A stretch of 64,000 nucleotides of DNA. It comes from Verrucomicrobiaceae bacterium. Its GTDB lineage: Bacteria > Verrucomicrobiota > Verrucomicrobiia > Verrucomicrobiales > Verrucomicrobiaceae. The position numbers were made by a program, and so were the translations under genes. Within the stretch, counting starts at the first letter, position 1. Each line of letters begins with the position of its first letter. Below, piece by piece: positions 35,923 through 44,879 of the stretch. The notes under the pieces are model-generated. The model had not been told where the DNA came from. It saw nothing but the letters and a program-made list of their open reading frames with translations, and did not search any database. Location of the stretch: the NCBI GenBank assembly GCA_027486585.1, contig JAIXOU010000100.1, forward strand, positions 248,001 through 312,000. The letters are read 5' to 3'.

Positions 35923-37305
35923 ATGTCATTTTTACCAGTTACAACCCTACAAAGGCTCTGCGCTACAGGACTCATCCTGTGTGCTTTAGCGTCTTTTGGT
36001 CGTGCTGATATCATCAGTGACTGGACAGCCCAGGCGTTGGCGGGTGCTAGAAGTCAGAACGAGACGGAGGCTGAGGTGTCGCGAAATTTGGCGATGATGC
36101 ACACCGCCATTTACAATGCGGTAGAGGGCATCGCAGGGGATTACACGCTTTACACTCATGGTACCTACAGCGGACCTTCTGCGACCGCTGTCAGCAATTC
36201 CTCCTTGGAGGCAGCCGCAGCCTCGGCAGCCTTCACGGTTTTGCAGGATCTGTATCCTAGCTTGTCCGGCAGTTTTGCCACGCTTTACAGCAATCAGTTA
36301 ACGGCTATTGGCGATTCAGCCGCCAGAACCAATGGCGTGAATTTTGGAACCGTGGTGGGACAGGATATTCTGAATTGGCGGGCTAATGATGGTTCTGCAG
36401 ACGCCAATGATCCGCCGTATTCACCTGTTGGTAGCGTGCCTTATTGGAGCCCAACGGGACCGGCTTATGTCTCTGCCACGCAACCAGGGTGGGGGAACGT
36501 TTCCACGTTTGCGATTTCAGGAACGTCGGCCTACACAGGGAGTCTCGCTTCATCCTTAACGACTTACGTGGGGTCTGCTGAGTATGCTGCCGACTATAAT
36601 CAGGTCAAAGATCTTGGCAGTTCATCCAGCACAACTCGTACGACGGATCAATTGAACCAAGCCAATTTTTGGCAGGACAATGCCACTGGGACAACGAATG
36701 TGGCTATCTGGAATTCTCTGGCTGCAGATGTGGTCAACGCATCGTCTCTGACTCTTCAGGATTCGGCACGACTCTATGCTTCATTGAATGTGTCGCTGGC
36801 AGATACCGCGATTGTGGTTTCAAAGACGCAGTATGAGGTCGGCTTCTGGAGGCCTGAGACGGCCATTGAAAGTGGAGATGCTGATGGCAATGCGGCGACC
36901 ATTGCCGATTCCAACTGGGATCCACTCATTAGCCCAGCCAGCACGCCTTCGTATTTTAATACCTCAGCTGCCTTGGCCTCTGCCGCTGGATCTATTTTGA
37001 ATTCTTATATTTCGCCTATTACTCCGGTGATCGTTGGTAAGGACACCGATGGGGACGGAATCATCGATGTTTTCCTGACTTACAATAACCTTGAAGGTGC
37101 CATTGATGGTGCCAGTAATAGTGCCATTTACGCTGGGACTGATTTTAATAAATCGGTCGTAGATGGAGCGGCTTCAGGTTCACAAATCGCGAACACTGTT
37201 CTCAATACTCAGTTCACAGCTGTCCCTGAGCCAAGTGGTGCTTTGATGCTCGGCCTTTCAGGGGCCTGCTGGTTGATGCGCCGTCGTCGCGCAGGTCGGC
37301 GCTGA
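35923..37305 (+). CDS. Vanadium haloperoxidase-like PEP-CTERM protein with degenerate active site
   Basis: 460 residues from ATG (MSFLPVTTLQR), with signal peptide and a C-terminal exosortase signal (VPEPSGALMLGLSGACWLMRRRRAGRR spread over the last 27 residues). The fold is that of bacterial vanadium-dependent haloperoxidases (PAP2-like): MMHTAIYNAVEGI, DTAIVVSKTQYEVGFWRP and DPLIS align with family blocks. Arg 310 of WRP is kept, but the aligned Lys is Gln 303, the PSGH block reads YFNTS (344-348) and the RxxGGIHF block reads SAIYAGTDF (400-408). Vanadate and acid/base residues are thus mostly missing, so oxidase or phosphatase activity is unlikely. A structural or binding role is inferred. 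Confidence 0.85.
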   Translation: MSFLPVTTLQRLCATGLILCALASFGRADIISDWTAQALAGARSQNETEAEVSRNLAMMHTAIYNAVEGIAGDYTLYTHGTYSGPSATAVSNSSLEAAAASAAFTVLQDLYPSLSGSFATLYSNQLTAIGDSAARTNGVNFGTVVGQDILNWRANDGSADANDPPYSPVGSVPYWSPTGPAYVSATQPGWGNVSTFAISGTSAYTGSLASSLTTYVGSAEYAADYNQVKDLGSSSSTTRTTDQLNQANFWQDNATGTTNVAIWNSLAADVVNASSLTLQDSARLYASLNVSLADTAIVVSKTQYEVGFWRPETAIESGDADGNAATIADSNWDPLISPASTPSYFNTSAALASAAGSILNSYISPITPVIVGKDTDGDGIIDVFLTYNNLEGAIDGASNSAIYAGTDFNKSVVDGAASGSQIANTVLNTQFTAVPEPSGALMLGLSGACWLMRRRRAGRR

Positions 37306-37434
37306 GTGGGCTGAACTGATGTCTAAATGACATCCATGCTAGACAGTGAGCTTGGTGTCGTTTCAAATAGGCGTGCTGCGCTGTTTTAGTGCGGCACTTC
37401 TAACTCGACGCAACAAACAACGATATCCAAAAAC

Positions 37435-38298
37435 ATGGGCAAAATTACCTTTGGCTCCCAAGTCTATACCTGGTTCATGCAGGGCACTGGCAAGGGCTAC
37501 GACAATAAACTCGACCACATGATCAAGGTCGCCGCTGAAGCCGGTTTCACGGGCATCGAGCCCATGGTGCTGGAGATCTCCGAGAGTGCTCTCGGCTGCG
37601 GTAAATACTGGCTCGGTGACTTCTGTGACCCTAAGCGTCTCAAGGACGTGCTGGATGAGCACAACATGAAACTGGCAGGCCTAGCTCTCGTTTGCGCCTG
37701 GGATGGCGAAACTGAGGCTCCGAATGAAAAAGCAGCCGCAGATTTCACGCTCGACTTCCTCAAGCACTTCCCAGGCTCCATGCTTGGCACCGTTACTCTG
37801 CCAAGTGGTCGCAAAGACAATCTCCAGAGTCGCCGCCTGAACATCGCCAAAAACGTCAACGCCGTTTCCAAACGCGCCGCTGATCTGGGCATCAAGTGCA
37901 GCTATCATCCGAATAGCCCACCAGCTTCCCTCGTGCGCACTCAGGAAGACTATGATGTCGTCCTCAGCAGCCTCGATCCTAAAGTCACGGGCTGGACTCC
38001 CGATGTGGGTCACATCATTCGCGGCGGTATGGACGTCATTGCGACTCTGAACAAATGGCAGCATTTGGTGAATCACATTCATTACAAAGATTACTCCGGT
38101 AATGGCGCTGAACCTTGGGCTCAAATGGGCACCGGTAAGCTCGACTTCCATCGCATCACCGAGTGGCTCGTCGCTCGTGATTATGAAGGCTGGATCATCT
38201 GCGAAGATGAGGCCCATGTTGCTGTTGATGACCCAGATGGCGTCACCAAACAGAACGGCCAGTGGTGCAAGGATAACCTGCTTCCCATCGTGGCTTAA
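37435..38298 (+). CDS. Sugar phosphate isomerase/epimerase (xylose isomerase-like TIM barrel)
   Basis: 287 residues. TIM-barrel AP endonuclease-2 family: AEAGFTGIEPMVLE, LGIKCSYHPN, GWTPDVGHIIRGGMDV and HIHYKDYSGNG carry the usual metal-ligand positions (Glu, Asp, His, Asp) and EGWIICEDE supplies the late Glu. It probably acts on a sugar or inositol-like substrate, but which cannot be read. It stands alone, ending in a clear terminator. Confidence 0.88.
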   Translation: MGKITFGSQVYTWFMQGTGKGYDNKLDHMIKVAAEAGFTGIEPMVLEISESALGCGKYWLGDFCDPKRLKDVLDEHNMKLAGLALVCAWDGETEAPNEKAAADFTLDFLKHFPGSMLGTVTLPSGRKDNLQSRRLNIAKNVNAVSKRAADLGIKCSYHPNSPPASLVRTQEDYDVVLSSLDPKVTGWTPDVGHIIRGGMDVIATLNKWQHLVNHIHYKDYSGNGAEPWAQMGTGKLDFHRITEWLVARDYEGWIICEDEAHVAVDDPDGVTKQNGQWCKDNLLPIVA

Positions 38299-38316
38299 TT
38301 TTTGTCATCCTCACAC

Positions 38317-38348
38317 AGCCCTGCGGTGATAAATCGCAGGGCTTTTTG
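38317..38348 (+). terminator. Rho-independent terminator after the sugar isomerase gene
   Basis: Perfect 9-base stem AGCCCTGCG (38317-38325) with CGCAGGGCT (38335-38343), 9-base loop, followed by TTTTTGTTTT. It begins 18 bases after the isomerase stop and excludes longer starts for the next gene. Confidence 0.92.
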
Positions 38349-38430
38349 TTTTATGGGCACGATTTTGTGGACTTTATGGAACTTTGATATCCTTGCTGGC
38401 AATGCTGTATTTTCATGCTCAACTGCACGC

Positions 38431-39468
38431 GTGAATTTTCGTTTGTTCAGACTTTCTCTTCTGGCCGCTGCCATGCCTTTGGTCGCTGCGGCAGATATTA
38501 AATTGCCCGATGCTGCTGCGCCAACTGAGGCAGCGGCTAAGCCAACTTTGCCGCCTGCGGCCATCACGCCAGTAACTGCTACTCCTCCTGCTGCTGCACC
38601 CGTGGTGCCTGTTCCGGGCCCCTCTGCGGCAGTGCCTGCCAGTTCAGAGCCACCGCTGGAGATTCGCCGTGCCATTGCTGTGGATGAGAAGGCTCCTGTC
38701 GTCTCGCCTCCAGTTTCAAAAATCGTCTTCACTCGCTGTGAGGTGCCTGCCCCCGTCATTGCCATCACCTTTGATGATGGTCCAAACCCTGACCATACGC
38801 CGCGCCTTCTGGACATGCTGAAAGCGCGTAACATCAAAGCCACCTTTTTTATGGTTGGGCGCTGCGTTGTAACTTGGCCACACATTGTGAAACGCATCGC
38901 CGATGAAGGTCATGAAGTGGCCAATCATAGCTGGTCGCACCCGCTGCTGACCAGCCTCGGCAATACCAGTCTAGATTCACAGCTGCAGAAAACCCATGAC
39001 GCTATCATTAAAGCCTGTGGGAAAGCACCGCTGCACTACCGCCCGCCGTATGGGGCCATCGGCATGAGTCAGCGTAAGCGCATCCATGAAAAACTAGGCT
39101 ACTCGACGATCCTCTGGGACGTCGATCCCCTGGACTGGAAAACGCCGCGCAATTCCAAAAAGGTCGAGGACCGTATCCTCGCCAATACCAAGTCAGGCTC
39201 CATCATTCTGACCCATGACATCCATGGCACCACGGTCGATGCCATGCCCGCTACGCTGGATGCCCTCATTGCCCGCGGCTACCAGTTTGCCACCGTCAGT
39301 CAGCTCATTGAGCTGGAAAGAGAAACCGCCTCTACCGTCGTCGCCACCGCTCCAGCGCCTGTGCCACTCACTCCCGAGCCCACCATCCCCGTCGTGCCCA
39401 TGTCCACGCTACCGCCAGAAACGGTGGCACCTGCTCAGCCTGCCAAAGCCGTGAGTGTTGATGAGTGA
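38431..39468 (+). CDS. Secreted polysaccharide deacetylase (NodB/CE4)
   Basis: 345 residues from GTG (NFRLFRLSLLAAAMPLVAAA), which gives a good signal peptide and lies after the terminator at 38317; an ATG at 38353 is less likely. A Pro/Ala-rich linker (about 20-95) precedes the NodB domain: TFDDGPNPDH with metal Asp 116, HSWSH with His 166 and His 170, RPPYG and the HDIHGTTVDAM motif. It removes N- or O-acetyl groups from a polysaccharide, perhaps peptidoglycan or chitin-like, outside the membrane. A Pro-rich C-terminal tail follows. Confidence 0.9.
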   Translation: MNFRLFRLSLLAAAMPLVAAADIKLPDAAAPTEAAAKPTLPPAAITPVTATPPAAAPVVPVPGPSAAVPASSEPPLEIRRAIAVDEKAPVVSPPVSKIVFTRCEVPAPVIAITFDDGPNPDHTPRLLDMLKARNIKATFFMVGRCVVTWPHIVKRIADEGHEVANHSWSHPLLTSLGNTSLDSQLQKTHDAIIKACGKAPLHYRPPYGAIGMSQRKRIHEKLGYSTILWDVDPLDWKTPRNSKKVEDRILANTKSGSIILTHDIHGTTVDAMPATLDALIARGYQFATVSQLIELERETASTVVATAPAPVPLTPEPTIPVVPMSTLPPETVAPAQPAKAVSVDE

Positions 39469-39531
39469 CCTGATCCGCAAGAGCTGAGCTGATTGCTTGC
39501 AGATACCCTTGGTCTGGATCATCCAGTGTCC

Positions 39532-40368
39532 ATGCCTGATCCCACGACCCGCTTTGCCCCCAGCCCGACTGGCTGGTTGCATTTGGGCCATGCTTATGCG
39601 GCGCTGTTTGCTGCTGATCGCGCGAGGCAGGGACGCTTTTTGGTGCGGCTGGAGGACATTGATGGCACGCGAGTGCGGCCAGAGTATGAAACAGCGCTGT
39701 TTGAGGATCTAGCTTGGCTAGGCCTGCGCTGGGAGCAGCCAGTGCTGAAGCAATCGGATCATTTTGCCGATTATCGGGTCGGCTTACAGAAGCTGGATGC
39801 GCTGGGCCTGCTCTACCCCTGCTTTTGCACGCGGAAACACATACAGGAGGAGATCGCCCGCGCTGGACAGGCTCCTCATGGACCTGATGGTCTGCTTTAT
39901 CCCGGAACCTGTCGTCAACTCAGCGCCACTGAGCGTGCCGAGCGTCAGGGCAGGGGAGAGGCCTACGCACTGCGCCTGGATATCGCCAAAGCCATCGCCA
40001 TTGCTGGAAACGACCTTGCCTGGCAGGATCTAGCCCGCGGACAGTTCATAGCCACGCCTGAGATCTTTGGGGACGTGGTTCTGGCGCGTAAGGACACCCC
40101 AGCGAGTTATCATTTATCGGTCGTCATGGACGATGCTCGGCAAGGCGTCACACTGGTCACAAGGGGAGAGGACCTTCTGGAGGCGACGCATCTTCACCGG
40201 CTTTTAATGGAGCTCTTAAAACTGCCCGTGCCGCAGTGGGAGCATCATCGCCTGATCGTCGATGAAAATGGTCGCCGTCTGGCCAAGCGGGACGATGCCC
40301 GCTCTCTGCGAGCGCTGCGTGAGGAAGGTTGGACGCCGGAACGTGTTCGGGATTCCTTGGGATGCTGA
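39532..40368 (+). CDS. gluQ: Glutamyl-Q tRNA(Asp) synthetase GluQ
   Basis: 278 residues from ATG (MPDPTTRFAPSPTG). The class I motif HLGH is present, together with the GluQ zinc-site pattern CFC...YPGTC (Cys pair near residue 100 and one near 125) and GRRLAKR in place of KMSKS. It lacks the anticodon-binding domain of GluRS, as expected. It loads Glu onto queuosine of tRNA-Asp. The following gene starts 58 bases downstream on the same strand. Confidence 0.93.
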   Translation: MPDPTTRFAPSPTGWLHLGHAYAALFAADRARQGRFLVRLEDIDGTRVRPEYETALFEDLAWLGLRWEQPVLKQSDHFADYRVGLQKLDALGLLYPCFCTRKHIQEEIARAGQAPHGPDGLLYPGTCRQLSATERAERQGRGEAYALRLDIAKAIAIAGNDLAWQDLARGQFIATPEIFGDVVLARKDTPASYHLSVVMDDARQGVTLVTRGEDLLEATHLHRLLMELLKLPVPQWEHHRLIVDENGRRLAKRDDARSLRALREEGWTPERVRDSLGC

Positions 40369-40426
40369 GAAGGTTGTTGGCCGTACTTGCTTAAATCCAA
40401 CGCTGCCCATTAATTCCCCTATCGCT

Positions 40427-41893
40427 ATGCCACAGCCCTCGGGCATCACCCCGCCAGCCACAGACATCGTCACCCTCAGTCTCATCTCGCATACCAATGC
40501 AGGAAAGACCACGCAGGCCCGCACCCTTTTGAGACGTGATGTCGGTGAGGTCCGGGATGCCGCCCACGTCACTCTTTTTAATGAGTCCTACACGCTCATC
40601 GAGCATGACGCGCGGATGCTTCGCCTCTGGGATACACCCGGCTTTGGTGACAGTGCGCGGCTGCTGAAGCGGCTGCAGCGGGAGAAAAATCCCGTGATCT
40701 GGTTCCTCTCACAAACTTGGGATCGGATCAGAAAGAAGCCGCTTTGGTGCAGTCAGCAAGCTTTAAAAAATGTGCGCGACGAGGCGGACGTCGTCCTTTA
40801 TCTCGTGAATGCCACCGAGCCGCCAGAAGTCGCCGCCTACATCAAGCCTGAAATGGCCATTCTGGGTTGGGTAGGTAAACCCGTGCTGGTGCTGCTGAAT
40901 CAAACGGGCCCAGCTCAAGATCCCAGCATCGAGGACACAGAAGTACAGGCTTGGAAGGAGCATTTCAGCCAGTATGACTTCGTTCGTGACGTCATTCGCC
41001 TAGACGCCTTTGCCCGCTGTTGGGTTCAGGAGGATCGGCTCATGGAGACGCTGGCACCGCTGATGAGCGATCTGAAATCAGAGCCCTTCAAGCAACTCAA
41101 GCGCGCTTGGCACCAGCGCAATCTCACGATTTTCCGCCAATCCAGCCGCGTGCTTTCAGAATTGCTCACCGCCGCTGTGGTCGATGGTGTTGAGGTTCGT
41201 AGTGAGACCTTGATGGAAAAAGTCGGCATTGGCCGCACTGAATTGAATAAGGAATACCAGGATGCCCGCGAAAAGCTCGCTGCACGTCTGGCAGATCGTA
41301 TCGTCTCGACCACGAATCGACTCATTGAAATCCACGGGTTACAAGGAGAAGCCGCACGTGCACTTGGCAATCTGACTCGTGAGCAATTTCACACACCGCA
41401 GCAGGTACCAGAAGCCATTTGGAGTGTGCTCGGTAGCGCCGCCGGTGGCGCGATGGGGGGATTGATCGCCGATCTTAAAATGGGCGGCATGACCTTCGGT
41501 GGCGGGGCTCTTGTCGGCGGACTTGCCGCAGGCATTGGTGCCTATGCCTTGATCAAAAGCTACAATCTCGTCCGTGGCAATGATCATCGCCTGCACTGGT
41601 CACGCGAGCATTTCCGTGAGCAGGTGCGCTTGGCCATGCTCACTTATTTGGCCGTGGCGCACTTTGGTCGTGGTCGCGGAGAGTGGCAGGAAAGCGCCGA
41701 ACCCGCGCATTGGAACAGCGTCGTCACCGTGGTCCTTGATGAGCATCAAATCGGCATTGAACGCCTCTGGAAAGAGGGCGTGGAAAAAGGCGCTCTTCCC
41801 GCAGCCCTCTCGAAAACCGCGCAATCGCTCATTTACGATTGTCTCTCCTGCGTTCTGGTTCGCCTCTATCCCCAAGCTGAGCTGGATCTGTAG
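40427..41893 (+). CDS. DUF3482-type GTPase
   Basis: 488 residues from ATG (MPQPSGITPPATD). An N-terminal TRAFAC-class GTPase domain shows P-loop SHTNAGKTT (about 22-30; first Gly of GxxxxGKT replaced by Ser), the G3 motif DTPGFGD near residue 65 and a weak G4 LNQTG. The remainder matches DUF3482: a helical middle region and a Gly-rich membrane-like segment (SAAGGAMGGLIADLKMGG, near 345-385). Function unknown; probably membrane-associated. Convergent with the downstream hypothetical gene. Confidence 0.82.
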   Translation: MPQPSGITPPATDIVTLSLISHTNAGKTTQARTLLRRDVGEVRDAAHVTLFNESYTLIEHDARMLRLWDTPGFGDSARLLKRLQREKNPVIWFLSQTWDRIRKKPLWCSQQALKNVRDEADVVLYLVNATEPPEVAAYIKPEMAILGWVGKPVLVLLNQTGPAQDPSIEDTEVQAWKEHFSQYDFVRDVIRLDAFARCWVQEDRLMETLAPLMSDLKSEPFKQLKRAWHQRNLTIFRQSSRVLSELLTAAVVDGVEVRSETLMEKVGIGRTELNKEYQDAREKLAARLADRIVSTTNRLIEIHGLQGEAARALGNLTREQFHTPQQVPEAIWSVLGSAAGGAMGGLIADLKMGGMTFGGGALVGGLAAGIGAYALIKSYNLVRGNDHRLHWSREHFREQVRLAMLTYLAVAHFGRGRGEWQESAEPAHWNSVVTVVLDEHQIGIERLWKEGVEKGALPAALSKTAQSLIYDCLSCVLVRLYPQAELDL

Positions 41894-41920
41894 TGCCCTA
41901 AGCCTTCGTTCCGGCCGTTC

Positions 41921-43468
41921 TCACTTCGCAGGCTCGTAGCGCCAGGTCCAGTCGCCTTGGTAGTCAGCCGAGCGAGGTGAAGCGTCTTTCTTTTTCTGCG
42001 GCTTCTCTGCTGCCAGAGCCCCATCGTCATCTTGGCCATCAGGCCCTGAGTGCCACAGACGGTAGCGGCCATCTGCACTCGGACGGTAGTGCATCGGCGT
42101 TCCGTCAAAGGCGGTGATGGATGTGTTGGCGAGGTCTGCGAGCTTCGTTGGGTAGCTGCCATGCTTGAGGAAATGCAGTTCCAGCGCACAGGCGATCAGG
42201 ATCTGAAGTCTCGTGTTTTCAGCTAGAGCGCTGCTCCTTTTGACCTGACCCATGGCGGGAAAGGCAAATCTTGCCAGCAGGTTATCAGGTCGGCGCAGAA
42301 GGTTCTGACTCTTCACCCATACGTCCAACGGGTCAGGCACGACGAGCGCGGTCTTCAGTCCTTGATCGCGATTCGGTCGCACGAGCTGTTCCCACTCTGC
42401 CTGCACAAGACTCGTTTTCATGTGAGTGAAGAACCCCGTGGGAATGCTGAGCATGAGGGCGCTTTCAAAGGCTGATGCCCTGGATTGGCCATCATTATTG
42501 ATCACCGAGAAGTATTCGGAAGCGCGCGATGGATTATGCTCCAAAAAATCACCCATATCCGCACCGCAGGCCAGCTCGCCACGCGAAGCCTGGAGCAAGC
42601 TGGCGGGGAGGTCGAGACCTTGAAAACCCTGCTGCAAAGTCTGGATCATCTCGGCTGTCAGCACACGCTTCTGCATCAGTCCCCAGGTCAGTTCGACGCC
42701 CACCTGCTGAAGGTTAATACCTACCAGATGACCGATGAGGAAAGGTTCATGCAGAGCACCTTCTGCCAGTCGGAGGATGGCAATGACATCGCTCACTGCT
42801 GCGGCAGGATCACCCGATTCCAGGCAGGCGAGGCCATGGAGCCTCAGGGCACGACTCAGATACTGTACGTTGGCGTAATGGGGTACAGCAACTGTAAACA
42901 GGTTCTCCGGCAGGTCGGCAGCATCCCAACGTGGCAGGAACTCGACTTTGGAACGATTGCGCGCAGTTTCTACAAGCTGGGTGAGCATGGGTAGGTGCTG
43001 CTCCAGGGCATGTCGCAATGCTTTGGCATCGGCATTTGGCGGAAGTGAGAGATGCTTCTGTTCGCGCAGGGCTGTGATGATCTGGGATAGATCGGGCGAC
43101 TGCGCCTTTCTCAGCGCTTCAGAGGTAAAGGCCTTATTCACACGATCATGGTTGAGGAACTCGCAGGACTGCTTGATGGCATCGCGCTTCGCTTGAGCGG
43201 CTTTGGCAGCTGGGCTGTCTCCTGGCGCGATGCGTATGCCATTCAGTGGCTCGATGGCAGCGAAGTTCTGCGCTTCCGCGATGGGCGGCGGCAGGAGCTT
43301 GAGGAGATCGAGTGTCTCACCCTCGGCATCGAGTTCGGCTTTGAGGCGCAACCAACGGCGTTGCCCCGTCCAGCTCAGCACGACGGCGAGCAGAACCCAG
43401 AGGGTGATTAGAGTGATAAGTGTCCAGAGAAGGCGACGAAACCAGAGACGTTGTAAAAGTGAGGTCAT
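41921..43468 (-). CDS. Single-pass membrane protein encoded with an ECF sigma factor
   Basis: 515 residues. One N-terminal membrane helix (about 12-33, LLWTLITLITLWVLLAVVL) and a large helical outer part. The C-terminal 100 residues (GSYPTKLADL, FDGTPMHYRPSADGRYRLW, SGPDGQDDDG) resemble the C-terminal block of GspG-type pseudopilins and of many Verrucomicrobia secreted proteins. It is the last gene of a three-gene set: sigma factor, 94-residue membrane protein, this protein. I do not recognise the family. It could be the sensed or regulated envelope component. Confidence 0.72.
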   Translation of the reverse strand: MTSLLQRLWFRRLLWTLITLITLWVLLAVVLSWTGQRRWLRLKAELDAEGETLDLLKLLPPPIAEAQNFAAIEPLNGIRIAPGDSPAAKAAQAKRDAIKQSCEFLNHDRVNKAFTSEALRKAQSPDLSQIITALREQKHLSLPPNADAKALRHALEQHLPMLTQLVETARNRSKVEFLPRWDAADLPENLFTVAVPHYANVQYLSRALRLHGLACLESGDPAAAVSDVIAILRLAEGALHEPFLIGHLVGINLQQVGVELTWGLMQKRVLTAEMIQTLQQGFQGLDLPASLLQASRGELACGADMGDFLEHNPSRASEYFSVINNDGQSRASAFESALMLSIPTGFFTHMKTSLVQAEWEQLVRPNRDQGLKTALVVPDPLDVWVKSQNLLRRPDNLLARFAFPAMGQVKRSSALAENTRLQILIACALELHFLKHGSYPTKLADLANTSITAFDGTPMHYRPSADGRYRLWHSGPDGQDDDGALAAEKPQKKKDASPRSADYQGDWTWRYEPAK

Positions 43469-43484
43469 GGGGTGAAGAGGTGGG

Positions 43485-43769
43485 TTAATTTAAAGCGAGG
43501 AGGGACTGCATGAGCTCGGCACGCTGCAGCATGGCATCCGCATTCAGAGTTGGGGCAGGTGCCGCAGATTCTGAGGCCGCCGGCGTGGTGAAATGCAGGA
43601 CCAACACGGCGGCCCAGGCAAGTCCCCAACCAACCACAAGCCAGCGCGGCGGTGCTCGCCGAGACAGAAGCGGAGAGCTTTCCAAACGCGTCAGCATCTC
43701 CTCACGCCACTCCGGCGGCAGTGGCTGGAGCTGAAGCGATGAGAGTTTGGATTCGAGGTCTTCTTTCAT
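43485..43769 (-). CDS. Small membrane protein, candidate anti-sigma factor
   Basis: 94 residues; cytoplasmic N-terminal part (MKEDLESKLSSLQLQPLPPEWREEMLTRLES spread over 31 residues), one membrane helix (about 42-62, WLVVGWGLAWAAVLVLHF) and a short outer tail. It overlaps the ECF sigma stop by 4 bases. This layout suits a small anti-sigma factor, although no zinc motif (HxxxCxxC) is seen and the N-terminal part is short. Role inferred from position. Confidence 0.65.
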   Translation of the reverse strand: MKEDLESKLSSLQLQPLPPEWREEMLTRLESSPLLSRRAPPRWLVVGWGLAWAAVLVLHFTTPAASESAAPAPTLNADAMLQRAELMQSLLALN

Positions 43770-44275
43770 GGCTGGATTTCGTCGTAGAGCGGACGCAGGA
43801 GCGTGCGCAGTTTGTCAATGGCGTAGCGGTAGCGGCTGGCTGCTGTGTTGAGAGGGATGCCCTGGGCTTCGGCGATCTCCTCAAAGGTGAGCCCCTGCCA
43901 GAGCTTCAGATGGGCGACACTGCGCTGCTCAGGCGGCAGTTCATCAAGAGCAGCCTGCACTCGCAGTGCGAACTCGGCTGTATCGGGATCGGCTGCTCTT
44001 TGGAAAAGAGGTTGCGGCTCTGAGGCACTGCGCTCTTCCGCGCTGCGGCGTGTGTGGTGACGGCGAAGCCAATCAAGCGTCATGTTGTGTGCCAGCCGCG
44101 TTAGCCAGGCCCGTTCACTTTCCACGACAGGCAGCCCTTGGTGCTGGAGCTTGAGGAACAACTCCTGAAGCAGATCTTTTGCCTCGGCCTCTGATTTCAG
44201 CATGCCAACGATGTAATGAAACAAGCCCGCCGCGTGGGCATCGTAAAGTTCAGAGATCTGGCGGGCGGTGAGCAT
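43766..44275 (-). CDS. ECF-type RNA polymerase sigma factor
   Basis: 169 residues from ATG (MLTARQISELYDAHA); earlier in-frame starts lead only into unrelated sequence. Region 2 (LYDAHAAGLFHYIVGML, AKDLLQELFLKLQ, AWLTRLAHNMTLDWLRR) and region 4 (LDELPPEQRSVAHLKLWQGLTFEEIAEAQGIPLNTAASRYRYAIDKL as a block near 110-155) are both complete. It would direct transcription of an envelope-related regulon together with the two membrane proteins encoded downstream. Target promoters are not evident. Confidence 0.9.
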   Translation of the reverse strand: MLTARQISELYDAHAAGLFHYIVGMLKSEAEAKDLLQELFLKLQHQGLPVVESERAWLTRLAHNMTLDWLRRHHTRRSAEERSASEPQPLFQRAADPDTAEFALRVQAALDELPPEQRSVAHLKLWQGLTFEEIAEAQGIPLNTAASRYRYAIDKLRTLLRPLYDEIQP

Positions 44276-44532
44276 CGTGTCACCGAGAGGACGCAGCAGA
44301 ACCTGAGATTTGTCTAACGAAGCTGCAAAAAGAAAACGGTCGCGGTGTATCGGGAGATAATCGTGGCTAGGTGGGCGGAAACCTCCACAGATGTCAGGTC
44401 TTCGGAAGGCGTTCTGGTCCGCCATTATCCTCAAGGTGAGTTGGATTGATAAATCTGCATGAAAAAGTAAAAAAGGCGTTGCGCATTGTGTCACTCTTTG
44501 CCACCATAGCAGCCCGCCAAATTGGTGGACAT

Positions 44533-44605
44533 GGCCCGATAGCTCAGTTGGTAGAGCAGTGGATTGAAGATCCTCGTGTCGATGGTTCGAATCCGTCTCG
44601 GGCCA
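44533..44605 (+). tRNA. tRNA-Phe (GAA)
   Basis: 73 bases fold into a standard cloverleaf: acceptor GGCCCGA with TCGGGCC, D arm GCTCAGTTGGTAGAGC, anticodon loop TTGAAGA (anticodon GAA), variable GTGTC and T arm GATGG-TTCGAAT-CCGTC with discriminator A. CC follows but then T, so the final CCA is not fully encoded. The anticodon stem GTGGA/TCCTC has one T-T mismatch. Phe identity elements look normal otherwise. Confidence 0.95.
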
Positions 44606-44629
44606 CCTTTTTCAAACGAAAAAGGTGGC
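44602..44629 (+). other. Perfect hairpin that includes the tRNA-Phe 3' end
   Basis: GCCACCTTTTT (44602-44612) pairs exactly with AAAAAGGTGGC (44619-44629) around a 6-base loop. The first four bases belong to the tRNA acceptor and discriminator. There is no following T tract, so on this strand it is not a classic terminator. Confidence 0.7.
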
Positions 44630-44879
44630 GTCATGTTCAGGTGCCTTTCGGACTTATAGGCCAGAATGCCCATGAACAGCGCGGCGCAGCGAAGTTAGGT
44701 ATTCCCGATTAACTCTGCTCGGCTTCGTCAGAAGGTAAATGGGTTCGTGGGTTAGGAGCCTTGCCTCGAAGAATGTCCAGTCTGTTGGCGGGGCGTCGGA
44801 TGCCAAAAAGTCGGGTATGGTGAAGGCAGTTCGCCGAGGTCGCGACAAAAAATCAACTGGCCACTCGGTCAGACGCTCC

